Source: Cymbidium sinense (taxonomy: Eukaryota; Streptophyta; Magnoliopsida; Asparagales; Orchidaceae). Taken from it: 64,000 nt of DNA. The notes beneath the pieces are model-generated. The model saw only the letters and a program-made list of their open reading frames with translations. It was not told the DNA's origin and searched no databases. Made by a program: the position numbers and the translations under genes. The stretch spans positions 84,146,925 through 84,210,924 of the forward strand of contig CM038225.1 in NCBI GenBank assembly GCA_021442155.1. Direction: 5' to 3'. Positions 1 to 12,442 of the stretch are shown here, piece by piece; positions within the stretch are counted from its first letter, which is position 1; every line of letters starts with the position of its first letter.

Positions 1-551
1 TTTAAGTTTGTTTTGGTCTATCTTCATGCTTATTTTGTCGTTAAATTAAGTTCTTATACACCCTTAGCTAACCTCTTAATTTGCTCCATATTAGTTGACT
101 TAGGTGACATGCTATGTTAATGAGTTTATGGTATACAAATAATGTAATTGTGCTTGCATATAATTGAATTAATTGTGCTTGATATTATGAGATGCTTAAA
201 ATAATGCAAAATGACATAAAATTTAAAAACACACAAAAATTAGGCTTACCTAAATAGTTAGCACAAATAACATATTTATGTAAACAAATAAATTAGGTTT
301 TGTATTTTGATTAATTTTAGAGATGAAAGACACTATTTTTTGAAAGGCTCACTAACTCATTGAAAGTTGATGTCATTTAAGTAATATTTAATGGTAGGCT
401 ATGGTAATTAGTTTGGTCAAATTTATAGATCTAACTAATGAGGAATGATATGCTTTCATAGAATTGTCCTTAGAGAATGCAAATATATTATCAAAACTAA
501 AAATATACCACATTAAAAAAATATGACATATTGAAAGGAGGCTTAGGGTGT
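1..551. other. A+T-rich intergenic DNA, nothing recognised
   Basis: Both strands were read and no coding similarity, RNA gene or clear repeat boundary was seen. The composition is typical of decayed plant intergenic DNA. Confidence 0.6.
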
Positions 552-1042
552 GAACTCATAATGGAGGTGTAATATGATTTAAGAGGCTTCAAAATATGTT
601 ATTAAAGATGTAAAAGCAATGGTTTAGGGTTTAATGAGTGGATCTCAAGGAATACTCAGTTATATAATTGACCAAGTAGGGAGAAGGTCCTAACTTGAGA
701 TCCCTTAGATCTATTTTGAGTTTTAAGTGTAGAGGATCTCTACAACAAAAAGTCCAAACAACACACAACAATTTTAAGTGTGTGTCTAGATATGATTTGA
801 GAGTTTTCATGATTTTTAGAGGTCTTTAAATTTTTTAAGGTTTTATAGCAAGACTTAGTTATGCAAATTACAAGAGCTGGCCCAATCTAACTACAAGCTC
901 TTGGTAGATGGGTTTTGGACTAGAAGAATTCTAAAAACACTTGTAAGATGTAGAAGAATATCTCTAGATCAAATTTAAGACTTTTCATGATTTTTCAAGC
1001 AGTTTAGGCTATCCAAATGTTCGGAGTAACAAAATAAGGTCT
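552..1042 (+). repeat. Dispersed repeat, forward member of an inverted pair
   Basis: The stretch is clearly homologous to the reverse complement of 7876-8374. Shared landmarks in the same order are CTCATAATGG.GGTGTAATAT, CTCAAGGAATACT.AGTT, GATGGGTTT, AAACACTTGTA and a GGT.TAGG.T.TCCAA block near the end. The two copies are diverged with several small indels, so the duplication or insertion is old. No reading frame is shared. It could be an LTR or a non-autonomous DNA element; the family is not recognised. Confidence 0.7.
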
Positions 1043-2462
1043 TAGGACTATATGTGAACTAAGCATTCAACAAGCAACTTGTAATTTAGCTCGATAAGAG
1101 CTCATTTATAATCATTAAATTAACTAAATAAACAAGCTTGAAAATTTTATAAATATTTGATTGTTTAAGGAATGATCTTGAATAATCTATTACTTGATTC
1201 ATTTATATTTATGAATAATATCATTTAAAGCTCGTGAATAAGCTCATTAATATGCTCAAATGGGGCTTGAATCAAAAGTTGATTAAGGCTAGATTTAAAG
1301 TTGATTAAGGCTAGATTTAAAGTTCAATTTAGGCTTGATTTAAAGATTGATTAAGGCTCAAATTAATACTTAATTAAGGCTCAATCTGAAGCTTGATAAA
1401 ATAATTATTGATATTTAATGAATTAAATAATTATTTAAATGTTTCTTAAAATTACAAACTTACTCATTGTGAAAAAATTAAAATTTCAATAATAATAATA
1501 ATAATTTAATTTAATGTAACATCTTTTTATTTAGTTATTAATAAATTTTACTTCTTACTCAAAATCTCCCAAAAAAACTAAAAATTTAGAACCCACTCAC
1601 ATATAAGGCTTATTTGACTAGTTAATGAGACTCTCAATCAATAAACTAGTTAATACGCTCATTTAAGTAGCTAACAAAAAGCTCGATAATATGATTTATT
1701 AATTGGCTTCTTAATGCTCAAATTGAGTTGCTTATTTAATGCTTAAAGAGAATGGCTTGTTAAATTGAAAATGAATGCAATTTTCACCATAGTTTTGCAT
1801 AATTTTCCCTTATAAGTTGAAGTTTCAAATTCCAATGGAATTTTATTTTTTTTTCCCTTAAATTTTTGTACATAAGTCTATAAGATTAAACACAAACAAT
1901 CTTACAAAATTAAATTGCAATATCTTAAAAAAATATTCAAATCCTATGTAAATATTCTAATTTATTGTATTCATCAGGCTCCAATTAGCCATGTCAAAAG
2001 ATTTCTATGTTGTATAATGAGTCGATAGTGCAATGATAATGTTGAGCAAAGATGTGGACATGCAAGGATGGGACATGGCTAATAATGGGATGCTTGGAGA
2101 GTCATATGAATTGTGATAGAATGTGTGTGGTGACATGGTGGAAAGAGTGTGCGTTGTGACGGGGATGATCATGCAAATCAAGAAAGAATGGTGATGGGCC
2201 TTAGGTGTTGGGGCAGCTTTGGTGATTTTATCTATTGCAAGATTTGATTTTAGTGGTTTACTTCAACAGCATCCTTATATTTAATTTTGATAAATACTAA
2301 CATCTTTATTATCTTAGTTTGGTTTTTGACAAACTTTGGGAATATATTTAATCCTTTAAATTAAAAATATTAATATTTCTTGAATTTAGCTTTGCAATAT
2401 TTTAAAAATAAATCTTCTTTAAAAAGAGTAATTTAGTAAACATAAAATTAGTTATTAGTGAT
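1043..2462. other. A+T-rich intergenic DNA with AGCTC-type decayed repeats
   Basis: Scattered AGCTC/GAGCT words (for example near 1090, 1230 and 1680) and a short tandem array suggest decayed transposon sequence. An (AAT)6-like run lies at 1489-1506. No coding similarity was found. Confidence 0.45.
1276..1390 (+). repeat. 22-23 bp tandem repeat, about 5 diverging units
   Basis: The unit AAGTTGATTAAGGCTAGATT occurs twice identically. It is followed by progressively diverged versions (TTCAATTTAGGCTTGATTTA, AGATTGATTAAGGCTCAAAT, ACTTAATTAAGGCTCAATCT). It is a small local tandem expansion with no coding signal. Confidence 0.75.
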
Positions 2463-3275
2463 ATAATAACAATAAGAAGCCTTTATTCCCACTATGTGGG
2501 CGGTTGGCGACATGAATCCTTCTTCTCCATTGTGTCTTATTAAGTATCAAATTGTCATATAATTTTAATAAATAAGGTCATTTTTATACTTTCTAATCAA
2601 GTCTTTTTAGGTCTATCTCTACCTTTCTTAACATACCCAAGTTTAATGCATCTATTCTCCTAACTAGATCATTTAATGGCCGACATTTTATATGACAAAA
2701 TCATCTAAGGCACCTCTCTCTAATCTTACATGCTATTGTACCTACTCAAACCTTTTCAAGTGTATATTCCATCTACATTTTTTCTTTAACTGTAAAGCCA
2801 CTCATCCACCTGAGCATCCTCATCTTTGCTACACTTAATTTTGTGCTTCTCTTTTACTAGCCAACATTCTATGGTATAAAGTATTATAGGTCTCACCAAT
2901 ATCTAATAAAATTTTCTTTTAATTCTAAGCAATATTTTTTTATAACATAATAGGCCCAATGCATTTCTCCACTTTAACCATTCAAGTTGAATTCTACTAA
3001 TAACAACCCCATTTATTTCACAGTCACTATGAACAATAAACTCGAGATATCCAAAACATTCACTTATTTTAATCACTTGATTATCCATTATCACAACCCC
3101 ACTACTAGATTTCATCTACTCAAACTAAAGCCTTTAGACTCTAATGTTGACCTCCATAATTCAAGTGTCTCTTGAACTCCCTCTCTAATCTTATCAAAAA
3201 GAAGAATATCATTAACAAAAATTACACAACAAGAAGAATATCATTAACAAAAATTACACACTGGTGCTCATGTCC
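2463..3275 (-). pseudogene. Degenerate LINE retrotransposon (reverse transcriptase C-terminal part and 3' tail)
   Basis: The minus strand, read in pieces, gives the order expected of a plant LINE endonuclease/reverse transcriptase. Pieces are CVIFVNDILLFDK (the FADD catalytic box), ETLELWRSTLESKGFSLSR, an open stretch of 70 codons at 3115-2903 with GYLEFIVHSDCEI and WLKWRNALGLLCYKK, then DRPKKT-LESIK, and finally a tail translating near RIHVA just before a TTATTGTTATTAT-like 3' end. The catalytic ADD box reads VND, so one aspartate is lost. There are several frameshifts and stops, and the 5' part is missing. The element is dead. Family assignment is by remembered motif order. Confidence 0.8.
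3199..3261. repeat. 32-bp tandem duplication over the LINE catalytic box
   Basis: The unit starting AAGAAGAATATCATTAAC is present at 3199-3230 and again, almost identical, at 3231-3261. It covers the reverse-complement codons of the VNDILL box. It is more recent than the surrounding decay. Confidence 0.85.
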
Positions 3276-4467
<1,192 letters not shown>

Positions 4468-4803
4468 AGAGAAACTCTACATTAATTTGAAGAGTGCCAC
4501 ATTTTCTTGAATTTTATAATAATCACTTCTAAACTTAGACTTGATGGCACTAATAATGTCATAAATTTTCATGGCATGGCAATATTTTACAAAAGATTTA
4601 TTAGACACTTCAGTATTGTAATTTCTTTACTTACTAATATCTTAAAGAAAGAAACTTTTAAGTGGATCGTTAGTGTTCAAGGGGCTTTTGATGAAATAAG
4701 TCCTTATGACTAATTCTCTTATTCTAAGTTTATATAATTTCTTTAGATTTGAGGTAGTATGTGATGCCTAAAGAAAAGGAATTAAGAAAGTATTGAGTCA
4801 AAA
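4468..4803 (+). pseudogene. Ty3/gypsy pol remnant (end of reverse transcriptase to start of RNase H)
   Basis: Reading the plus strand gives EKLYINLKSATF, the gypsy stretch that ends the RT palm. A 68-codon open frame (4507-4713) follows, with FHGMAIFYKRFIRHFS and LKKETFKW-VQGAFDEI, the RT thumb/connection seen in gypsy as SFHGLASFYRRFI and FKW-AF-EIK. A frameshifted FFRFEVVCDA then GIKKVLSQ matches the first RNase H box (VCDAS-GIGAVLSQ). Stops and frame breaks show that it is not functional. The upstream RT and the downstream RNase H/integrase are missing or unreadable. The sequence stops being gypsy-like where the family A fragment begins. Confidence 0.8.
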
Positions 4804-4804
4804 A

Positions 4805-5124
4805 ACCATATATAGTCAAGAGTTTTTTTTGGAAGATCCATATTCCGTAAGATGTAATTAACTTTGAGGGCTTACCCCTATAGGAAACTTAGGAACCTGA
4901 CTTAAATAAACCCTATCTTACTTCATCCGTATAAGGTAGAGGAAAACTCTTTGGTACACTTAGACATATTCACCTTAAGATTCCTTATTAGATGATCGAG
5001 TCCATCATAGGAAGATATTATTATCTTTCGAACTAGTATATCATTCTTTGATGTCACACTTAATCATTTTAATATATACCCCTTAAGATTTGTGTGACAT
5101 CCTCATCATAATTTTTAAACACTA
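4805..5124 (-). mobile_element. Family A fragment (first ~320 bp of the element, minus strand)
   Basis: In reverse complement this matches the start block of the large elements at 20303, 43097-50633 and 50987. It has a terminus TAGTGTTT, then GTCACAC, a diverged palindrome region, ATAAGGTAG, and the TTAATTACATC tail. Only the first ~320 bp are present; a whole copy is 5-8 kb. It abuts the gypsy remnant on its left within a few bases. Either a 3'-truncated copy or a rearranged piece is possible. Confidence 0.7.
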
Positions 5125-5556
5125 TAATAGTGAGACTACATTACTTGCCTAATATTATAGTATTTGATAGAGATTAAGTTTATATATTATTTTTTAAAAA
5201 TACTATGAAAATAATAACCTTTCAACCTTCAAATAAATGATCAAATAAAAATAATCAACATGCCATTACTAAGAGAATTATATTTATAGAAAATATTATT
5301 AAAATTAGAATTTGTAGTTAGCTTTTTTAGAATATATCTACAATAGTGTTGTTTCAAAATAATAAAATAATCATTTGAGATAGTCTATGATATGAATTAC
5401 TAAAGACTCTTTATATAGTTGATAATCCTACACTTATATTTGTTGACTTTGTATTTAATTTGCAAATGATTTTATAAGCATAGATTTAAAAATAAAAAAG
5501 TAAAAAAAATAATATCAAATATAATGACTTCATGAACACACACACACACACACACA

Positions 5557-5595
<39 letters not shown>

Positions 5596-5849
5596 CTGTA
5601 TAAAGAAAGTGATTATGTGTTGATTTATATTAGATTTGGGAGACAGATTTGCAAATTTTTTAAAACAAATTTATCAAAAGGAGCATGACCATTTAAAATT
5701 CTTAAGAGAATTAAAATTTAATACATATTTTCTTGAATTACCACATGACATGCATATAAGTCTTATATTATAAATATTAAAAAGTACTATTCTTTAAGAA
5801 AACTATCTTACATAAAAAAAAATTAGAGACTACTTCTGTAGATCATGAG
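5125..5849. other. A+T-rich DNA, possibly decayed gypsy interior
   Basis: No reading frame or motif could be supported. Its position between two possible gypsy remnants suggests decayed integrase region, as inference only. It contains the compound microsatellite listed separately. Confidence 0.35.
5536..5590. repeat. Compound microsatellite (CA)n-GAGA-(AT)n
   Basis: The CA run spans about 5536-5558, followed by a short GA bridge and an AT run to about 5590. Confidence 0.95.
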
Positions 5850-6060
5850 AGGGACAAAGTGTTGGAGGATATTCAAGCTCACATCCTAGAAGTTGTGATT
5901 ATTGACAAATGATGCATAGATAATGATAGTAAAGAGCACAGGCTTTTAGTAAGATAGAAAGATAAACCACCTAAAGATGATAGATAGCTTATAAGGATTG
6001 ATTTGAAGAAGATGACACTTGTTCTTATAAAAGATTATCTAGACTTCAACTTTTTAAAGA
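5850..6060 (+). pseudogene. Possible 3' end of gypsy pol (chromodomain-like remnant)
   Basis: The plus strand, with stops, gives EHRLLVR-KDKPPKDD followed by DLKKMTLVLIKDYLDFN. Chromoviral gypsy polyproteins often end with a stretch of the form YLV-WKD-PPEDATW followed by a DL--LDP-LL--Y-like tail. The order and spacing fit. Together with the RT/RNase H relic at 4468-4803 it suggests one very decayed chromovirus on the plus strand. The match is short and from memory, so it is tentative. Confidence 0.35.
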
Positions 6061-6864
6061 AGAGTTTTTTTAAAGGTTAGAAGAAATGGTATAGCACAAG
6101 AAACTTTTGGATCAATTATAAGAGCACGATGGAAACTATAAATTGGAACATTTACTTAAGATTTAATTATTTTTATATGTTGTAATTTTATTTTATATTA
6201 TGTCGATATATATATGAACTTATTTTTAAAAAAATTGAAATTTAAAATTTCATTAGAATTTGAATTTTTAAATTAAAAGGGAATATTATGTATAATTATA
6301 GGATAAATGATTAATTACATGTCATTATTTAATTAATATATTATTTTGTATATGCTTGGCCAAACCAACTAGGGAATTATTTCTCCCCTTCAATTCAAAA
6401 CTAAGACTAGTATCCTATTATTCGAGAAGATATTTGTATGGACATTCATTTGATGGATTGATGAATAAATGATTGATTGATGTTTAGAAGAAAATTTTGG
6501 ATTTTATTCCAAAGAACTAGAGGCATGGTTGCCACACGTTGAAAAGGGGTGGTGATTTATTTCAATCTGCTTCTTTGGAGAGTGATATAATTAAATTTAT
6601 TTTATACACCATAAAATCATAAAAATATTCTCCCTCTACATCTCCACATAATATTCCCTCTCTTTATTTACAAAAATCTAAGAAATTTCCACATATGTGA
6701 TGCTAATGTAGCACATCATGTGGATTAAGTAGATATAGCAAAGCTCCAATTATAAGAGCCCAATAAAGTATTCAAGCAAGAGCCTAGTCAAGGAGAGGCC
6801 AATGAAAGATACGTAATAAATTTTTTAAAATCATTATTTAAATATCAAATTTAGATTCTATAAG

Positions 6865-7019
<155 letters not shown>

Positions 7020-7153
7020 GTATAGACTAATCATTACTAAAATAATGAAAAATCAATTAATGAATTTGGTAGGCACCTTCCTCTATTAATGGCAACCCAC
7101 CCCTTTTTGCATCAAAATATTTATCTTCTCTTGAATGATGATCATTATAATCC

Positions 7154-7163
7154 CTATAAATAA
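7154..7163 (+). promoter_or_regulatory. TATA-like box
   Basis: CTATAAATAA sits in the dyad CCCTATAAATAAGGG. It resembles an LTR core promoter. No downstream gene was recognised. Confidence 0.35.
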
Positions 7164-7330
7164 GGGTGATATGAATTCTTTCAGCTTTAAAATGATAAAA
7201 TTTATTTATAAAAGTTCTTTCTATTCACGTTAGAGTTTGGTGGCCTAACTTGACTTTTTGTTGGTAGAATTGATTAATTATTTGTCTTTTGAGTGCTCAC
7301 TAATCCTTAAAAAATTTCTCCTCAATATCT

Positions 7331-7875
7331 CCCATAACCTAAACTAGGTGGGCAGCTATTGCATCTTTTGTTTCACATTCTAACAACTTAAATCTCACCA
7401 AACTCCTCGACATACTCAAAAACATAAGTACACATCTTAAACTCATCATCCACCATCATTTTCTTTCATTTGGACAATCTTATGCTATTAATCATTATAA
7501 ATAATTCAAATCACTCCAAACACCCTAGTTTTGATCTTCTCTTTACTAAACCGCTTAAAAGACCTTATCTTTCTACCAACAAATTCATATCATTATTTCA
7601 TATTTTAAGATAAGCATCAATCATAATTTCTAGATATTTACATTATTTAAAAATTATTTTCTAAACTGATCTTCCAAATTAGCACAATCTAGCTTAAACT
7701 AGATTAGTCTTCTCATTCCTTCCACTAAATCTATCTATGCCCATCATCTCTCTAGCAAAAACTTTTAATCACTCCTAAAGGCATTGAACTAAAATCCTAC
7801 ATCTATTTTCATCCATTAAACCCACTAAAAATGTTTCCCACCATCATCATTATCAAATAATGCCTGAAAAAAAGT
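7331..7875. other. A+T-rich DNA, nothing recognised
   Basis: C-poor pyrimidine clusters such as CCATCATTTTC are present, but there is no reading frame or repeat that could be named. Confidence 0.45.
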
Positions 7876-8374
7876 GACCTTAACTTGTTTCATTGAGTAA
7901 TTGGACAACCTAAACCACTTGGAAATTTATGAAATATTCTAAATTGATTAAGAAACATTCTCCAAACATCTACAAGTGTTTCCACAACTTTCTCTTCATT
8001 CTAAACCCATCCACCAAATCAAATAACCAACTAATGTCTAGATTCTAGATTGGGTTCTTGCATGATCTAATCTTCTTAATAAATATAAAACAAATCTAAA
8101 TACTTTCAAAATCATTAAAACTTTCAAATCATATAAAGACATATTAACTTAAATTTTTTATGTGTTCTTGAGTCCTAGAGCTTCCTTGATTCTCCACACC
8201 TAAAGCCTAAAGATAGATCTTAAGGGGGCTTAAGTTGGGACCTCCACCCTACTTAGTCAACCATCGAACTAAGTATTCCTTGAGAGCTATTCCTCCAAGT
8301 CCTAGCCCATTGCTTCCAGACATTTAAGAATTTTTTTTAACCCCATAAACCATATTACACCCCCATTATGAGAC
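7876..8374 (-). repeat. Dispersed repeat, reverse member of an inverted pair
   Basis: This is the reverse-complement partner of 552-1042, collinear over about 490 bp with indels. The arms are separated by about 6.8 kb that contains the LINE and gypsy relics, so they are probably two independent old insertions rather than the ends of one element. Confidence 0.7.
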
Positions 8375-11300
8375 CAACCCCTATGCATCCACCACCACCT
8401 CCCTTCTTTGGGAAAACCCACCAATCCAGTAACACTACTCTAGTCATTATCAATCAATGCATCCCTAGCATAAAAATTAAGGCATGCAACTGCCTCTTGC
8501 ACATAGTTTGAGGTGATTGTCCCTTTTCAAGAAGTTCAAGTTCGTCTCCATTGATCTATATCAAACTAAAAAAGAACCTTCATTAACCATCCTCTGATAG
8601 TGGCACAAAAAATTAGTACAACCAATTTCCATCCTAGATAGCATTTATCCTTTACTACCAAGTAAATCTTATGGGAGTCCTCTCAAAGCAGCTAATCAAC
8701 ACTCAACGACTATTAGGAATCACTTTTATGTTTTTACTTTTATTATTATTTTATTTATTATTTGACATTTAATTTTTAATTTATTTTTCTCATGGAAAAT
8801 AATTAGAATTAGAAAAAATTAAAATAATTTTATTCTATATGAACAGTAAAGAAATTAATTTATATAATAATGATTGCGATCACTAATGGCCATCGCTAGT
8901 GGTGGTCATTGTCAAAGATGGTTGAAGGTGGTCACTATTGGCAAGGATGTTGTCAGCAATTGTCATTGATGGTTAGTGGCGATGGATAGAAGTGATTGTT
9001 GATAATAGTGGTGGTTGTTTTAAGAAAATACTTAAATTAACTAAATATTATTTTGAATGCTTTTAAACTTAACTTGATTTTTTAGAAAATTAATTAGAAA
9101 ATCCTACAAATAAATATTTTTTAAAATAAAGTTGATGCTAAGAATATATCAAATTCAAAAAATTGCTAAGCTAGTTTATATCACGACTTAATAATTTATA
9201 TACTTATTATAATTTATTATATTAACTTAAATTAATCATAATTAAATTATTTTATCATAATTTACATAAGATAATATCTTAATTAATCATTAATTAGTAA
9301 TTTATTAAGTTAAGTAAAAAATAACTTTTTTGAGCAGAAAGAAATAAAATAATGTCAATTAACTTAATTGATATCTATTAATGTTGTTTTAATTTTGTAA
9401 ATTAATATATTTTATGTACCTTTTTTGATTTAATGTTAATAATTTTTATCTAATATAATTACACTAACACTTGAGAGCTAAAACAAAAAAATACATTTAC
9501 ACTAATTCAATTATATATATCATAATCACATTTTAATTAATCATTAATCAAGAATTTATGAAAATAATTAAGCATAAGAATTTCTATTTAATCAAATTAA
9601 TTTATAATTATATTAATTTTTTCTAACTTCATATTTTTAGTTGATGAAAATTATTTACTAAAATTAATTTTTAACTTAAAAGAACACATGAATTCCAAAA
9701 TTTTAATAAACCCTCAATCATAATGGGAACTCACTAGCAAAGGATAGACGTGTCACAATTCTTTTTGTTCATACTTCTACACCAATTATAGGATTTAGTA
9801 AATCCAGAATTTATAATAAAATGGGGTAAAATGGTTTTTTTTTTAAGTTTTTGATCATTTAGATTGTTTGGCATTACCATAAACCCCTCATAAATCTTAT
9901 TACAAAACAATCCCTAAAAGGATCTTTGGTATCCTACTTTGTGTAGAATTTAAATAAAATCAATTTATGTCTTGCCTAACAAAATTTGAATTTTTTTTTT
10001 TTTGGAAAAGCTCATATTAAGGTTTTGAATTATTAAATTCAATTCTTTTTCCTTCATAAAATTTAAATCATAAATAAGCCAAATAATTTATTAAGATTAG
10101 ATATAATTTAAAAGCTATCTTGTGAGATAGTTTTTAGATTTTAGTTCTTTTTCTATTTCTTAAGTTTGGGCTTACATATTTACTAAATCCAACTTATAAC
10201 CAAATGACTATTCAATAAAATCAATTTTATTATATTATCAATTCCACAACATAGCAATGCCAAGTTCTTATATGGTAATCTTAAGATTTATAAAATTCTT
10301 CATGCAAATTAAATTTAACATCTTCAAGCAAATTATGCCTATATTGATACTTGAGTTATATAAATCCTTTTTATGAGTGAAAGCCAATTTTTTCTTAGTG
10401 AAGGATACTATCTATCACAAAAGTGAATTGTGTCTATCAAATTCTTCTATAAAGCTTTTAGGCTAAATTATCTCTTTATTGGCATTAGTGATAGCTATAT
10501 ATTTAAATTATGTAAGCTTTCTTATTGGGAATGTTGAATAATAAATTACAAAGCATGCGACTTAAACCCACAACTTTGAAAAATTAATGTAGTCATTGAA
10601 CCAATAAGTTACATGTTCTTTTATGGCTCTTTAGTTAGGAATGTGAATATCCTTTAGCAAGGTTTGAATATACCCAATGAAACTTCTTTTTGCATATAGG
10701 CCTTCTTTTAGTTGAAATAGCATAGTTTTATAATTTTAAGTTAGTTCTTTTAAACCTTAGAGATTGATTAATTGTACTTACTATCCATGAATTGATATTA
10801 TCATGTATGGTCAAGTTTGTCTAACATGTGCGACCATCTATTGCTTTAAAACACCACTACTCTCAAGAATTCTCTAGGCTCGAGATGCTACTTAGGGCAA
10901 GCTCAAAAAGCAGCTCTTGAGGGCTTTCTCCCAAGTCTCTTCAAGAGATGTTGTCTTAAAAAAATATATATTCATATACAATTACTAGCACCTACAAAAT
11001 TAATTTAGCATGTATTATCATTTGCACTAAACTTAAGAACTTTATGATGTTTTTTCTTACAAGTTTCACTACAATGCAATGGAATTTTGACATATGTCCA
11101 AGGTGGGTGTCTAATATATTTCTTATTTATTGTGTGTTGTAGCAACATGTGGCTTCCCAAAGCTTCACAGTCCATTCATTAATTGATTGCAAGAAGCATT
11201 GACTTAAAATATATTTCTCATTTTTTATCTACATAACCATACACATGTGACAACTACTCACAAGTTCAATGTCATAATCTTATAATTCTTGCTTTAAATA

Positions 11301-12059
11301 TCTTTCCCTCAATATCAACTTATTTTATTTTGGCTTTAGCCTCAACTTCTTAGTTCATCTTGGCAGTTTGATTTTGAGTTAGCATACTCCTCTTGGGCAC
11401 ATGCTTAGCACCTAAAATTCTATCAAGAGCATATCAAGCCCCTCCTTTTTAGAGCATATATCACATTTTAGACATAATTACCACCTTGCTAAATTGTAAT
11501 AGAGGAATATAAAAAATAGGAATAAATGATTTATCATCAGAAAATTCATTTAATAAAATATGAATCTTAATGTAACTTCAAAGTTTGAAACTTTTGAAAA
11601 TAAATTGAAGATCATCTGTTAACTAATTTCAATAAAAATATATAATCAAAATTGAATGTCTAAATAAGATATACCTAAAACTAGTAAAAAAAAGTTTGCT
11701 GTGAGTCTCAATAAGCTCAAATCAAACACTTAAAATGATCTCTAAATAGACAATGTTATATTCAAATCAAGTGACTCTATCAGAAGATTCTAAGAAACCT
11801 AAAATTATTCAATTTCAAGTTCATTAAAGAATTAAATGTTGAAAAATAATTTATAATTAATGGTTTTAATATGGACCAATCGATTATGAGTTCTAAAATT
11901 TTAGCTAAATTTATTAAAATATTCCCTTCAAATTTATATAAATAAAACCTCATTTATAACATAAGGTCGGATGGAGCTAAGAGCTAAATTTAAGAATTTG
12001 AAATTGACCAATACTAAATGGCTATTGTAACTTTGTAATTAATGAGTTGTTGTAACTTT
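8375..12059. other. 3.7 kb of A+T-rich intergenic DNA, no gene recognised
   Basis: No family could be read on either strand. Local points: a GGTGGT/ATTGTC-rich low-complexity stretch at about 8880-9015, T and A homopolymers (for example 14 T at 9990-10003), and scattered C-poor tracts. A GT..AG-like pair surrounds 11103-11150, but without a reading frame on either side it is not supported as an intron. Confidence 0.5.
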
Positions 12060-12064
12060 GATGC

Positions 12065-12442
12065 ATGAGAAGAATGAACAATTGCACTGTCCCTTTTTCT
12101 GAGCTTATGGCAGTCTTCAAAGCTCTTGAGATTTGCCTCCAAAATGGCTGCCTCAATATTTGGATCGAGGTGGATGCTATTCTCCTAATTGATCTATTGA
12201 CGTCCACTAAGACGAGCAGCACTAAACTGTACTATCTCCTCAAACAAACTAGATCTCTTCTTTCCCAACTGAATTTTAACATCACTCATATTTGGCGTGA
12301 AGGAAATTCTTGTGCTGACTACCTTGCCAATCTGGGTGCTAGATCCAGTGGTATCATCTTCTTTGATCAACACACCTTACCCAAACACTTGCGCGGGCTG
12401 GTTAACTTAGACAATTTTGGGTTTCCTTACCTCAGAACTTAA
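12065..12442 (+). pseudogene. LINE RNase H domain, 5'-truncated, 125 codons open
   Basis: RNase H removes the RNA strand of RNA/DNA hybrids; in plant L1-type LINEs it lies at the C-terminus of ORF2. Visible motifs are FSELMAVFKALEICL with the glutamate at residue 13, WIEVDA with the aspartate at residue 37, and HIWREGNSCADYLANLGA with His75 and Asp85. These correspond to the second to fourth catalytic positions. The first strand carrying the first aspartate (usually D-S/A-F-GG) is missing. A short tail, LRGLVNLDNFGFPYL, ends at a stop, as LINE ORF2 proteins do. The first ATG is just the first Met after the truncation and not a real start. The frame has no stop in 125 codons, so this insertion is younger than the other coding relics here. 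Confidence 0.75.

Noticed and set aside
11090..11190. Possible intron (GT...TAG) between short exon-like pieces
   Set aside because: No reading frame or protein similarity on either side.
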